From Chryseobacterium soldanellicola (GTDB taxonomy: Bacteria; Bacteroidota; Bacteroidia; Flavobacteriales; Weeksellaceae): a stretch of DNA of 64,000 nt. Both the position numbers and the translations under genes were made by a program. The DNA is taken from positions 930,001-994,000 of the forward strand of contig NZ_FNKL01000003.1 in the NCBI RefSeq assembly GCF_900100115.1, written 5' to 3'. Numbering within the stretch: position 1 is the stretch's first letter; each line of letters opens with the position of its first letter. Shown piece by piece: positions 16,043-25,635 of this stretch. The notes under the pieces are model-generated. The model saw nothing but the letters and a program-made list of their open reading frames with translations. It was not told the origin of the DNA and made no database searches.

Positions 16043-17398
16043 ATGTTCAAAAAAATATTAATTGCCAATCGTGGCGAAATTGCAATGCGTATCTTACGTA
16101 CTTGTAAAGAAATGGGAATCAAAACTGTTGCAGTATATTCTACTGCCGACAAAGACAGCCTTCATGTAAGATTTGCTGACGAGGCTGTTTGTATTGGTCC
16201 TGCGATGAGTAAAGACTCATACCTAAAAATCCCTAACATTATTGCGGCTGCAGAAATTACAAATGCAGACGCCATCCATCCGGGTTATGGATTCTTATCT
16301 GAAAATGCTAACTTCTCAAGAATTTGTCAGAAAAACGGCATCAAATTTATCGGTGCTTCTCCTGAGCAGATCGAGAAAATGGGAGATAAAGCTAATGCTA
16401 AAGCGACCATGAAAGCTGCTGGTGTACCTTGTGTACCGGGTTCCGACGGTTTGATTGAATCTTACGAGCATGCTGTAAAGGTTGCTGAAGAAACAGGATA
16501 TCCCGTAATGATCAAAGCAACTGCCGGTGGTGGTGGAAAAGGAATGAGAGCCGTTTGGAAAGCTGAAGATCTTAAAGATCACTGGGAATCTGCCATTCAG
16601 GAAGCTGTGGCTGCGTTCGGAAACGGAGGCATGTACATGGAAAAACTGATTGAAGAGCCTAGACACATCGAAATTCAGGTTGCGGGTGATCAATATGGTA
16701 AAGCTTGCCACCTTTCTGAAAGAGATTGTTCGGTTCAGAGAAGAAATCAAAAATTAACAGAAGAAACGCCTTCTCCGTTCATGACCGATGAGCTTCGTGA
16801 GAAAATGGGTGATGCAGCCGTAAAAGCAGCAGAATTTATTGGATATGAAGGGGTTGGAACAATCGAATTCTTGGTTGACAAGCACAGAAATTTCTATTTC
16901 ATGGAAATGAATACCAGAATTCAGGTGGAGCATCCAATTACTGAGCAGGTTATTGATTATGATTTGATCAGAGAACAAATCCTTTTAGCTGCAGGAACTC
17001 CGATTTCAGGAATTAATTATTACCCAAAATTACATTCAATCGAATGTAGAATCAATGCGGAAGATCCTTACGCAGATTTCAGGCCATCTCCGGGAAAAAT
17101 CACGGGATTAAATATTCCTGGCGGACACGGAATCCGAGTGGATACTCACGTGTATTCAGGATATACAATTCCTTCTAATTATGACTCCATGATCGCAAAA
17201 TTGATCACAACGGCTCAAACCCGTGAAGAAGCGATTGCAAAAATGAGACGTGCATTGGAAGAATTCTATATTGAAGGGGTAAAAACTACAATTCCTTTCC
17301 ACAGACAATTGATGGATGATGAAGATTATCTTTCAGGAAACTACACTACAAAATTCATGGAGAGCTTTGTAATGGATAGAAAATATGATAATCACTAA
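16043..17398 (+). CDS. accC: Biotin carboxylase subunit of acetyl-CoA carboxylase
   Basis: The 451-aa ATP-grasp enzyme carboxylates biotin on AccB with bicarbonate and ATP. The N-terminal [16 protein letters not shown] is diagnostic. The glycine-rich ATP lid reads [15 protein letters not shown], metal and base sites lie in [18 protein letters not shown], and the bicarbonate region is [11 protein letters not shown]. The length matches AccC rather than the larger fused carboxylases. A GGAG sequence just before the ATG resembles a Shine-Dalgarno box, unusual for this group. It ends at a terminator. Confidence 0.98.
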   Translation: MFKKILIANRGEIAMRILRTCKEMGIKTVAVYSTADKDSLHVRFADEAVCIGPAMSKDSYLKIPNIIAAAEITNADAIHPGYGFLSENANFSRICQKNGIKFIGASPEQIEKMGDKANAKATMKAAGVPCVPGSDGLIESYEHAVKVAEETGYPVMIKATAGGGGKGMRAVWKAEDLKDHWESAIQEAVAAFGNGGMYMEKLIEEPRHIEIQVAGDQYGKACHLSERDCSVQRRNQKLTEETPSPFMTDELREKMGDAAVKAAEFIGYEGVGTIEFLVDKHRNFYFMEMNTRIQVEHPITEQVIDYDLIREQILLAAGTPISGINYYPKLHSIECRINAEDPYADFRPSPGKITGLNIPGGHGIRVDTHVYSGYTIPSNYDSMIAKLITTAQTREEAIAKMRRALEEFYIEGVKTTIPFHRQLMDDEDYLSGNYTTKFMESFVMDRKYDNH

Positions 17399-17420
17399 GA
17401 TTATTTAAATAAAATTGATG

Positions 17421-17451
17421 AAACTGTCTCAAAAATGAGGCAGTTTTTTTT
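17421..17451 (+). terminator. Terminator after accC
   Basis: A 10-nt stem with one mismatch (AAACTGtCTC/GAGgCAGTTT) is followed by an eight-T run. Confidence 0.8.
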
Positions 17452-17456
17452 ATTGC

Positions 17457-17479
17457 TAATATGAATATAATTCATATTA
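17457..17479. repeat. 10-bp inverted repeat TAATATGAAT-ATA-ATTCATATTA
   Basis: A perfect 10-bp dyad with ATA centre sits between the accC terminator and the rocD promoter, 109 bp before the rocD -7 box. It could be an operator for rocD or a transcript end hairpin. Confidence 0.45.
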
Positions 17480-17587
17480 AGGATCAGCATTAATAATTTC
17501 AGAATAAAATTAATAAAAGACCTGAAAAACATGTATCCGGTTATTATTGTTCATTCAAGTCACTTTTTTAACTTTAAAATAAATCAC

Positions 17588-17595
17588 TAACTTTG
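17588..17595 (+). promoter_or_regulatory. -7 box TAACTTTG for rocD
   Basis: An exact TAnnTTTG match, 18 nt before the rocD ATG; no TTTG at the expected -33 distance. Confidence 0.55.
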
Positions 17596-17613
17596 TGGAA
17601 AACCTAGAAACAT

Positions 17614-18864
17614 ATGTCAACAGTAGAAACAGCAAAAAACTCACAGTATTTCATTGACCTTGAGGACAAACACGGAGCGCACAACTACCACCCTCTTCCA
17701 GTGGTTTTAGACCGCGGGGAAGGCGTTTTTGTCTGGGATGTGGAAGGCAAGAAATATTATGATTTTCTTTCCGCTTATTCTGCTGTCAATCAAGGACATT
17801 CACACCCAAAAATTGTTGAAGCCCTGGTAAATCAGGCCAAGAAATTAGCCTTAACCTCAAGAGCTTTTTACAACTCAAATTTAGGCGAATATGAAAAGAA
17901 AATAACTTCTCTTTTCGGATTTGATAAGGTTTTACCCATGAATTCCGGGGCTGAAGCGGTAGAAACTGCCGTAAAATTAGCCAGAAAATGGAGCTATGAA
18001 GTAAAAGGAATTTCAGAAAATTCAGCAAAAATCATTGTTTGCGAAAATAATTTTCACGGAAGGACGACAACCATCGTTTCTTTTTCAAATGATCCTGATG
18101 CCAACCAAAATTACGGCCCTTTTACGCCGGGCTTTATTAAAATTCCTTACAACGATATTGCAGCGCTGGAAGAAGTTTTGAATAATGAAGCGGAAAATAT
18201 TGCAGCATTCCTGGTTGAGCCCATTCAGGGTGAAGCCGGAGTATATGTTCCTGATGAAGGTTTCCTGAAAAACGCTTCGGAGCTTTGTAAAAAACACAAT
18301 GTGCTTTTCATTGCCGATGAAGTACAAACCGGTATTGCACGAACAGGAAAATTGATCGCCTGTCATCACGAAGATGTACAACCTGATATTTTAATTCTTG
18401 GGAAAGCACTTTCGGGCGGAATGTACCCTGTTTCGGCTGTTTTGGCTGATAATGAAATTATGAACGTCATTAAACCGGGACAGCACGGGTCAACATTTGG
18501 AGGAAATCCTATCGCTTGCGCGGTTGCTGTAGCTGCTTTGGATGTTGTGGCGGAAGAAAATTTATCTGAAAGAGCCGAAGAATTGGGTCAGCTATTCAGA
18601 AATGAAATTGAAAAACTGATTGAAAAATCCGACCTTATTACAAAAGTAAGAGGAAAAGGTCTGCTAAATGCTATTTTAATTAATGATACTCCGGACAGCT
18701 CAACAGCCTGGAATCTTTGTTTACAGTTAAAAGAAAACGGACTTCTTGCCAAGCCAACGCACGGGAACATCATCAGACTGGCGCCACCGTTGGTTATTAC
18801 AGAAGAGCAATTGCTTGATTGTATAAGAATTATTGAAAAAACTATTTTAGATTTCAAAAAATAA
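17614..18864 (+). CDS. rocD: Ornithine--oxo-acid transaminase
   Basis: The 416-aa PLP enzyme moves the delta-amino group of ornithine to 2-oxoglutarate, linking arginine/ornithine breakdown with proline and glutamate. It begins with the RocD-type [20 protein letters not shown]. The PLP lysine is Lys264 in [18 protein letters not shown], and the catalytic-site phrase is [27 protein letters not shown] distinguishes ornithine aminotransferases from acetylornithine ones. The next gene, a glycosyltransferase, starts 2 nt after the stop, so the surface-sugar cluster may be partly read from the rocD promoter. Confidence 0.95.
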   Translation: MSTVETAKNSQYFIDLEDKHGAHNYHPLPVVLDRGEGVFVWDVEGKKYYDFLSAYSAVNQGHSHPKIVEALVNQAKKLALTSRAFYNSNLGEYEKKITSLFGFDKVLPMNSGAEAVETAVKLARKWSYEVKGISENSAKIIVCENNFHGRTTTIVSFSNDPDANQNYGPFTPGFIKIPYNDIAALEEVLNNEAENIAAFLVEPIQGEAGVYVPDEGFLKNASELCKKHNVLFIADEVQTGIARTGKLIACHHEDVQPDILILGKALSGGMYPVSAVLADNEIMNVIKPGQHGSTFGGNPIACAVAVAALDVVAEENLSERAEELGQLFRNEIEKLIEKSDLITKVRGKGLLNAILINDTPDSSTAWNLCLQLKENGLLAKPTHGNIIRLAPPLVITEEQLLDCIRIIEKTILDFKK

Positions 18865-18866
18865 AT

Positions 18867-19628
18867 ATGCCTGAACTCACTGAGAAAGTTAGTGGCCTAA
18901 TCATAACATTTAACGAAGAAAAAAATATCCGGGAAGTACTCGAATGTTTTGATTTCTGTGATGAAATTATCATCATTGATTCTTTCAGCACTGATAAAAC
19001 ACTGGAAATAGCGCAGAGCTTTCCCAATGTAAAAATTATTCAGAATAAATTTGAAGATTTTACAAAACAAAGAAATTTTGCGCTGGATCATGCAAAAAAC
19101 GACTGGGTTCTGTTTCTCGACGGCGACGAAAGAATTACGCCCCAACTGAGAAGTGAAATCATCGAAAAGCTAAACAGGCCTTATAAAAAAGATGCTTATT
19201 ACTTTTACAGAAAGTTCTTTTTTGCCGGAAAACCCATCAATTATTCAGGGACGCAGACTGATAAAAATTTCAGGCTTTTCAGAAGATCAAAAGCAAGATA
19301 TATTTCAGAGAAAAAAGTGCATGAAACATTGGAAGTACATGGTACAATCGGTGAATTAAGAAATAAACTGCTGCATTTTTCCGTTAGTGATTATGAATCT
19401 TACAAGCAAAAAATGATTCATTACGGAGTTTTAAAAGGGCAGGAACTGGCTTCAAAAGGAAAAAAATTCAGTTCTTTGACGCAATACTCCAAAACCGCGT
19501 TCAAATTCTTTAAGGCATACATTTTGCGTTTAGGTATTCTAGACGGAAAAGAAGGCTATCAGCTTTCGTATCTGCAGTCATTAAGTGTTTTTGAAACATA
19601 TGAATCATTAAAAAAGGAGCAAAATTGA
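18867..19628 (+). CDS. Glycosyltransferase family 2 (WaaE-like)
   Basis: A 253-aa GT-A fold transferase without membrane helices. It has VSGLIITFNEEKNIREVLE at the N-terminus, an acidic IIIDSFSTDKT strand and the metal-binding DGDE in LFLDGDERITPQL. The KQRNFALDHA segment and the short length match the WaaE/KdtX group that adds a sugar to lipopolysaccharide core. The substrate is unknown. It starts 2 nt after rocD and heads a seven-gene cluster of transferases, so it likely acts in lipopolysaccharide or another surface glycan. Confidence 0.88.
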   Translation: MPELTEKVSGLIITFNEEKNIREVLECFDFCDEIIIIDSFSTDKTLEIAQSFPNVKIIQNKFEDFTKQRNFALDHAKNDWVLFLDGDERITPQLRSEIIEKLNRPYKKDAYYFYRKFFFAGKPINYSGTQTDKNFRLFRRSKARYISEKKVHETLEVHGTIGELRNKLLHFSVSDYESYKQKMIHYGVLKGQELASKGKKFSSLTQYSKTAFKFFKAYILRLGILDGKEGYQLSYLQSLSVFETYESLKKEQN

Positions 19629-19632
19629 TTGA

Positions 19633-20613
19633 ATGAAGATTTGTGTAATTAGTTTCGATTTTTGGGGGTATGACGAGCATATTGTAGAAGCTTTATGTGC
19701 AAAAGGTATCAACGCTCATCACATTAAAATAGGCGATGTAACGCATTCTAATTTTAGTGAAAGGGCGACGAATGCCGTAAGCAAAATTTTTCTCAATAAA
19801 AACCTGAAAACGGAGAAAAGACAGAAATTCGTTTTAGATTCTCTCGAAAATTTAGGACATCAGGATCAGATTTTGGTGTTAAATCCCGACACTTTTGATC
19901 TGGCAACATTAGAAAAAATAAGAAAATATACCGACCGGTTGATTACCTATCTGTACGACAGCCTTGACAGGCTTGCTGTAGAAGAGCAAAAATTAATTCT
20001 TTTTGATAAAATTTTTTCCTTTGACATTGCAGACAGCAAAAGAAATGATTTTGAAAAATTAACCAATTATATTTATCTTCCCCATCAGAAAAGTGAAGAC
20101 CAAAACCCTCAAATGGATCTTTTTTATATTACTTCTTACGATAATAAAAGGGTTTCACTTATCAAATTACTGGCAAAAAGATTAATTGACCTGAAGCTTA
20201 AATTCCAGATTATGGTCATTGGAAAAAAAGGCTGGAAACATCAACTGAAAAACATCTTTATTACCGTTCCCGAACAGCTTAATATTATCTTCAGCATTAA
20301 AAAGATCTGCCACGAAAAGCTTCCTGAATATTATAAAAATTCAAAAGCTTTACTGGATCTTACCAGGGAAAACCAGCATGGGCTGAGCTTTAGGGTATTT
20401 GAAGCCATGGCGCTGGAAAAAAAGATCATTACTGATAATGAATACATTAAAAATTACGACTTTTACAATCCAAACAATATTTTGGTTTTAAACGAGACCT
20501 GCAGTAATCTTGACAAATCTTTTTTTGAGCTGCCTTATCAAAAAATTCCTGATGATGTTTACTACAAATACACGCTTGACAACTGGGTAAATGTAGTTTT
20601 TAAATTACGCTGA
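19633..20613 (+). CDS. Glycosyltransferase-like protein, paralogue of 21632 gene
   Basis: A 326-aa protein of unrecognised subfamily. The C-terminal half has features of GT-B transferases: YYKNSKALLDL followed by HGLSFRVFEAMALEKKIIT and NYDFYNPNNILVL. The N-terminal half begins as a Rossmann-like domain (KICVISFDFWG). The gene at 21632 is clearly related, sharing SKA, GLSFRxFE, KNYDFYxPNN and an FxxISSYD/FNVSSYD motif at about the same places. A CgeB-like spore/glycan transferase fold is possible. It starts 4 nt after the previous stop and probably shares the operon. Confidence 0.7.
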   Translation: MKICVISFDFWGYDEHIVEALCAKGINAHHIKIGDVTHSNFSERATNAVSKIFLNKNLKTEKRQKFVLDSLENLGHQDQILVLNPDTFDLATLEKIRKYTDRLITYLYDSLDRLAVEEQKLILFDKIFSFDIADSKRNDFEKLTNYIYLPHQKSEDQNPQMDLFYITSYDNKRVSLIKLLAKRLIDLKLKFQIMVIGKKGWKHQLKNIFITVPEQLNIIFSIKKICHEKLPEYYKNSKALLDLTRENQHGLSFRVFEAMALEKKIITDNEYIKNYDFYNPNNILVLNETCSNLDKSFFELPYQKIPDDVYYKYTLDNWVNVVFKLR

Positions 20614-20645
20614 ATGCCTCGTAATATATTTTAGAATTTAGCCTC

Positions 20646-21635
20646 ATGATTACATATTCCGACCAATCAAAAATCATTATTTTCTGTCCCCCAAACAGTG
20701 TTACGGGAGGGCCCGAAGCTTTACATCAATTAGCCGATAAATTATATCATCTTGAGGTTAAAAATGTGTTTATGCATTACATTCCTCAGAGAAAAAATGC
20801 AAAACCTATCAATTATAATGTTTATCAAACCAATGAGATAGATAGTGTTGAAGACACAGCAGAAAATATTCTGATCATCCCGGAATCCATGACTTTTTTA
20901 GTAAAAAAACACCCCAAAAGCCAAAAAGTAATCTGGTGGCTGAGCGTAGATTTTTATAAAATTTTAATGGATCACAGAATAAAAAGACAAAGCATTTTCA
21001 CAAAATTATTCTACCAGCAAAAAGACCGGGAATATTATTTTGAGCATTTGCCTAATGTTTTTCAGTGGGCGCAGTCTTACCGATCTTCCGTTTACCTCAA
21101 AGATCACGGCATTCCTGCCAACCAGATAGATTTTGTTTGTGATTATATTAATCCAAGCTTTTTAGCCAATAAAGAAGCGATACAAAAAGATCTTACCAAT
21201 AAGACAATTTTGTACAATCCCAGAAAAGGAAAAAAAGAAATCTCTCAGTTAATTAAAGCTTCACCGGAACTCACTTGGGTTCCTATTCAGAATATGAATG
21301 CCGGCCAGATACAGGATTTGATGGCAAAATCTTTACTGTATGTAGATTTCGGTGAAAACCCGGGAAGAGATAAAATGCTGCGCGAGTCTGTATCACAGGA
21401 TTGCTGCATCATTTCCGGAAAAAACGGATCTTCTGCTTTTTATGAAGATTTAATGATTCCTGAGGATTATAAATTCAGTTTCAGTGAAAGTAAAATTCCT
21501 GAAATTATTGCAAAAATTAAAGATGTTTTAGAAAATTATTCAGACCATATTCCTCAATTTACAACCTATAAAAAAATGGTTTTGAACGAGGAAATTGCAT
21601 TTGAAGAAAAACTGAAAGAAATATTTAAAAAATGA
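20646..21635 (+). CDS. Putative glycosyltransferase (GT-B fold suspected)
   Basis: The 329-aa product has no confident family. It opens with KIIIFCPPNSVTGGPEALHQLADKL, a glycine-rich acceptor-site-like loop typical of GT-B enzymes. Later it has VIWWLSVDFYKI, and FGENPGRDKMLRESVSQDCCIISGKNGSSAFYED, which matches the place where group 1 transferases hold the donor sugar nucleotide. It stands between the two paralogous genes at 19633 and 21632, with ATGA overlap to the latter. A role in the same surface glycan is inferred from context. Confidence 0.65.
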   Translation: MITYSDQSKIIIFCPPNSVTGGPEALHQLADKLYHLEVKNVFMHYIPQRKNAKPINYNVYQTNEIDSVEDTAENILIIPESMTFLVKKHPKSQKVIWWLSVDFYKILMDHRIKRQSIFTKLFYQQKDREYYFEHLPNVFQWAQSYRSSVYLKDHGIPANQIDFVCDYINPSFLANKEAIQKDLTNKTILYNPRKGKKEISQLIKASPELTWVPIQNMNAGQIQDLMAKSLLYVDFGENPGRDKMLRESVSQDCCIISGKNGSSAFYEDLMIPEDYKFSFSESKIPEIIAKIKDVLENYSDHIPQFTTYKKMVLNEEIAFEEKLKEIFKK

Positions 21636-22579
21636 CGTTAAAGAAAATTACATTAATTTATCCTTTTGCGTACGGTTATATTGATTTTGTCGTTCAGGAG
21701 CTTCAATCCAATGAAAATATTCAGGTAACAGACATAAAAACTGATACTATAAAATATACTTATCCCAATATTTTTGTGAAAATCCGGAACGGAATCACTA
21801 AATTATTCGGAAGCAATATCAAAAAAAAATATTTTGCCCAACAGGTTTTACAGCAGATCAAGGAAAAACAGGATATTATTTTTGTGATCAGGCCAGACAT
21901 GTTGGAAGTTTCTTTATTAAAGGAATTAAAACAAAACACAGAAACTTTTATCGCTTATTTTTATGACAGCTGTAAAAAATATCCAAAACAACTCGAAATA
22001 GCTCATTTTTTTGACGAAATCTATTCGTACGAAAAAGAAGATATAGAAAAATATCATTTTATTGAAACATCTAATTTTATTTACGATCAGCAAATAGAAC
22101 CTGAAGAAATAAAATATGATATTTTCAACGTTTCATCTTATGATTCCAGAATTGATGAAATCAACACGGTTTCAACGCAATTATTTGAAGCGGGTTTCAA
22201 GATTTATTTTGTCCTGTTTTGGTTTGAAAAATTGTCGTATCCGCATTTAATTTCAACCACAGAATATCTTTCACTTAAGGAAACAAAAAAACTGATTTCA
22301 CAGTCGAAAGCCATGATCGATATTCAGAGACAGGATCAGAAAGGATTGTCTTTCAGGACTTTTGAAAGTTTGGGATATCGAAAAAAATTAATAACAACTA
22401 ATATTTCGGTAAAAAATTACGATTTTTACCATCCAAATAATATGTTGGTCATAGACAGCAATAATTTGCATCCTGATGAAATTAAAAATTTCCTGGAGTT
22501 AGATGATGTAGAAATTTCTCCCGACATTATAAAAAAATATACGGTAGAGACTTTTACAAAGAAAATATTCAAATTATAA
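21632..22579 (+). CDS. Glycosyltransferase-like protein, paralogue of 19633 gene
   Basis: A 315-aa protein related to the product of 19633. Shared landmarks are SQSKAMIDIQRQDQKGLSFR, then FESLGYRKKLIT and VKNYDFYHPNNMLVI. Its start overlaps the previous stop (ATGA), a sign of translational coupling. The N-terminal part (ITLIYPFAYGYIDFVVQEL) is a Rossmann-like strand and helix. The two copies have diverged strongly, so they probably use different sugars or acceptors. No membrane segment is visible; it should act at the cytoplasmic face of the membrane. Confidence 0.7.
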   Translation: MTLKKITLIYPFAYGYIDFVVQELQSNENIQVTDIKTDTIKYTYPNIFVKIRNGITKLFGSNIKKKYFAQQVLQQIKEKQDIIFVIRPDMLEVSLLKELKQNTETFIAYFYDSCKKYPKQLEIAHFFDEIYSYEKEDIEKYHFIETSNFIYDQQIEPEEIKYDIFNVSSYDSRIDEINTVSTQLFEAGFKIYFVLFWFEKLSYPHLISTTEYLSLKETKKLISQSKAMIDIQRQDQKGLSFRTFESLGYRKKLITTNISVKNYDFYHPNNMLVIDSNNLHPDEIKNFLELDDVEISPDIIKKYTVETFTKKIFKL

Positions 22580-22583
22580 GAAC

Positions 22584-23795
22584 ATGGGTATCAAGAGAAA
22601 AATAAAAAATTATATTTATTTAAAAAATCATTATCCTTTATCGGAGAAGGCCATTATTCCTGATGAAAATAAAAAAAATATACTTATTGTAGACAGCCAG
22701 ATTCCTACATTTGACAAAGATTCTGCATCAAACAGAATTACGGAAATCGCGAAATTCTTAGCAAAATATTACAATGTTTATCTTATGGATTGGCGAAAAG
22801 CAATTCCAAAAGTAGAATCAAAAAAATATATTAAAAACTTAAATGACCACAATGTCATCGTTTATACACCATTCATAGGTAAATATGGCATTATGAAAGG
22901 TAAAAAGCATTTCATTAACACGCTTCTTCCGAAGCTTGATTTTGTGTGGTGCCACAGACCTGAACTTTTTGAGCATTATTTAAATTTTTTCAGAGAAAAA
23001 GCTCCAAAAGCGAAAATTATTTATGATATGGTTGACATTCATTACCTGAGAATGGAAAGAGGTCTTGAAATTAAATACGACAAAGTAAGAGCAAAGGAAC
23101 TCATTCATTATAAACATATTGAAACCGAACTTTGTAAGCAAGCCGACAAAATTGCGGTAATCAGTGATAAAGAAAAAGAATTTATGACGGCTTTTGTAGA
23201 TCAGTCAAAATTATTTACAGTGAGCAATGTTCATAATTTAAAAGTAAAGCCGGAAGATATGCCGCCTTTCGAAAAACGAGACGGAATTTTCTTTATTGGT
23301 ACATTTTTACACGATCCTAACGTAGATGCCGTTGAAGTTTTATACAACAATATCATGCCTTTGGTTTGGAAAGTTTTGCCTGATTTAAAAATCACAATCA
23401 TCGGTTCGGAAGCTCCTGAGCATATTGAAAAAATGAATTCTGAAAGGTTTGAAATCGCAGGTTTTGTAGAAAATATTATTCCTTATTACGAAAAATGTTT
23501 TGCCTCCGTTTCGCCTTTAAGATTTGGCGCGGGCGTGAAAGGTAAGATCGGACAGGCCCTGGAATACACACTTCCTGTACTGACAACCGAGATCGGCGCA
23601 GAAGGAATGTTCCTGGAAAATGGAGTGACCGCATTGATTTCAGGAAACGAAGATTATCAGAAATTCGCAGATAATATCATTGAAATCTGCACCAGCGAAT
23701 CAACCTGGAATACCCTTCACTACAATTCAGAAAAAGCGATTTATCCTTTTTCTATCGAAGCTCAGAAAGAAGAAATTTTTGAAATGCTGCAATGA
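22584..23795 (+). CDS. Glycosyltransferase family 4 (group 1)
   Basis: A 403-aa GT-B enzyme. The N-terminal domain has ILIVDSQIPTFDKDSASNR, and the C-terminal nucleotide-sugar domain has IFFIGTFLHDPNVDAVEVL, LKITIIGSEAPEHI and then SVSPLRFGAGVKGKIGQALEYTLPVLTTEIGAEG. The last stretch contains the E(x)7E-like donor site of retaining group 1 transferases. It begins 4 nt after the preceding stop and its own stop overlaps the next start. Retaining transfer of a sugar to a lipid-linked glycan is likely; donor and acceptor are unknown. Confidence 0.88.
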   Translation: MGIKRKIKNYIYLKNHYPLSEKAIIPDENKKNILIVDSQIPTFDKDSASNRITEIAKFLAKYYNVYLMDWRKAIPKVESKKYIKNLNDHNVIVYTPFIGKYGIMKGKKHFINTLLPKLDFVWCHRPELFEHYLNFFREKAPKAKIIYDMVDIHYLRMERGLEIKYDKVRAKELIHYKHIETELCKQADKIAVISDKEKEFMTAFVDQSKLFTVSNVHNLKVKPEDMPPFEKRDGIFFIGTFLHDPNVDAVEVLYNNIMPLVWKVLPDLKITIIGSEAPEHIEKMNSERFEIAGFVENIIPYYEKCFASVSPLRFGAGVKGKIGQALEYTLPVLTTEIGAEGMFLENGVTALISGNEDYQKFADNIIEICTSESTWNTLHYNSEKAIYPFSIEAQKEEIFEMLQ

Positions 23796-24655
23796 AAGAT
23801 TTAGCAATAATTATTTTGAATTACAACTCTTTTGAAGATACATCAAGAGAAGTAAACGCTTTGTTGAGTCAAAATTGTCCCGTAAAATCGATCTACATTG
23901 TAGATAATAATTCCGGAGATAAAGATAAAATTGCAGAATTCGGATTACAAAAAAACATTAATTTTATTGTAAGTGATACAAATGGAGGTTATGCATACGG
24001 TAATAATCTGGCCATAAAAGAGGCTATAAAAGATGGGAAAAAGTATTTTTTACTGCTTAATCCTGATATTGACATAGATATTGCAACTATAGAAACATTA
24101 TATAAAGATTTACAGAAAAAATCCGATATTGGTGTTGTTGGTCCCAGAATATGTTATAGAAATGACAAAAATAAAATCTATTCAGATGGTGGATTATTGC
24201 ATCCTGAAAAAGGTTTTATGGGAGAACATGTACATTTTAACATAAATAAATCTGACGCGCAAAGCCAACCGTATAATTATCAAATAGATTATGTTGACGG
24301 CAGTGTTTTTATGTTCAGAAAAGAGCTTTTGGATGAAGTAGGATTCATGAACGAAAAATTTTTCATGTATTATGAAGAATCTGAGTGGTGTTTAAGAGTT
24401 TTAAAAAAAACAAAATGGAAATTAGCGGTCAATACAACTGTATCCGCTTTTAATATTTACAGCGAAAAGGGAAGTTTTTACGAATATTATATGACCAGAA
24501 ATAGATTTTGGCTTTGCCGCCTATACAACGGAAATATAAAATATGTAAAAAAAGAACGATGGAAACTGGCAAGAAAAGCCTTTAAAAGAAGAGATTTTTC
24601 TTTAGCAAAAGCATATACCAAAGGTATTATAGACGGGATTTATTCAAAGTTATAA
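23792..24655 (+). CDS. Glycosyltransferase family 2 (rhamnosyltransferase-like)
   Basis: A 287-aa inverting GT-A transferase. It has LAIIILNYNSFEDTSREV, IVDNNSGD, the NGGYAYGNNLAIK motif and FLLLNPDIDID at the metal site. The acceptor region YVDGSVFMFRKELLDEVGFMNEKFFMYYEESEWCLR is the hallmark of the WbbL/rhamnosyltransferase branch. The start overlaps the previous stop (ATGA). It probably adds a deoxyhexose to an O-antigen- or capsule-type glycan. Cytoplasmic side, no helices. Confidence 0.9.
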   Translation: MKDLAIIILNYNSFEDTSREVNALLSQNCPVKSIYIVDNNSGDKDKIAEFGLQKNINFIVSDTNGGYAYGNNLAIKEAIKDGKKYFLLLNPDIDIDIATIETLYKDLQKKSDIGVVGPRICYRNDKNKIYSDGGLLHPEKGFMGEHVHFNINKSDAQSQPYNYQIDYVDGSVFMFRKELLDEVGFMNEKFFMYYEESEWCLRVLKKTKWKLAVNTTVSAFNIYSEKGSFYEYYMTRNRFWLCRLYNGNIKYVKKERWKLARKAFKRRDFSLAKAYTKGIIDGIYSKL

Positions 24656-24677
24656 TGATTTAAGTTTATTACGCATT

Positions 24678-25562
24678 ATGGGCAAAAACAAAAATATGAT
24701 CAAAGCGGGTTATCTTTTATCCTATGATTATTCTTATATTTTTACATCTGTCAATCAGATTTATCATGAGGTTGACAGTATCGTGATAAGCTATGATGCC
24801 GATCATAAAACCTGGGCAGGGAATGATGTTTTTATTCCGGAGAGCTTTTTTACAGATATTAAAAAAATTGATTCTGATAATAAGATTACATTTTACAAAG
24901 ATAAGTTCTACGTTCCCGGAATGCAGCCTATGGAACTTGAAACCAGACAAAGAAACATGATGGCGGAAAAGCTGGGTCTGGATGGATGGCATATACAAAT
25001 AGACGGCGATGAATATGCGTACGACTTCAAAAAAATAACTCAATTTTTAAGAAATAACAGTTTTCTCTTAAAAAAGCCGGAAAAGAATCCTATTAATTTT
25101 CAGGTAAATTTTGTCACTCTTTTTAAACAAAACGAAGAAGGTTTTTTTGTGATTACTCCTTTTGACGAAAAGTGTATGCTTATCACCAATTATCCAAAAT
25201 ATGAATACGCAAGGCTTACGAATAAAGGCCGTACTCTTCCGTTAGATTATTATTTAATCCATCAATCCTGGGCAAGAGACGAAGAGGAAATTGTAGAAAA
25301 AATTAATAACTGGGGACATAAAAATGACTTCGATACTTCAAAATTCCTCGATCTATGGAAGGAACTGAATGCATCTAATTATTCAGAATTTAAAGATTTT
25401 CATCCGATATACAAATCATTATGGAAAGAACTATCTTTTTTCCCATCTAAAAATATCGATGAGTTTATTTCCTTATTTTCAAAAAAATACCCCCAAAAAG
25501 AATTACATCTGAACCTGTCTTTTACAAAAAAAATAAAAATGCGGATCAAAGGCTTTTTTTAA
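24678..25562 (+). CDS. Putative GT-A glycosyltransferase
   Basis: A 294-aa protein that I do not place in a named family. It has IQIDGDEYAYDF, an acidic DGDE motif where GT-A enzymes bind metal and nucleotide, and a C-terminal YYLIHQSWARDEEEIVEKINNWGH, similar to the closing helix of enzymes that act on surface sugars. A second ATG (codon 7, MIKAGY) could be the start. It is the last gene of the cluster, 22 nt after its neighbour, and no terminator is obvious before the convergent cupin gene. Confidence 0.6.
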   Translation: MGKNKNMIKAGYLLSYDYSYIFTSVNQIYHEVDSIVISYDADHKTWAGNDVFIPESFFTDIKKIDSDNKITFYKDKFYVPGMQPMELETRQRNMMAEKLGLDGWHIQIDGDEYAYDFKKITQFLRNNSFLLKKPEKNPINFQVNFVTLFKQNEEGFFVITPFDEKCMLITNYPKYEYARLTNKGRTLPLDYYLIHQSWARDEEEIVEKINNWGHKNDFDTSKFLDLWKELNASNYSEFKDFHPIYKSLWKELSFFPSKNIDEFISLFSKKYPQKELHLNLSFTKKIKMRIKGFF

Positions 25563-25635
25563 ATTCATTAATTACATTACTATATAATAGAAAAGGTAGC
25601 ATAATACTACCTTTGCTTTTTGCTGTATTTATCTT

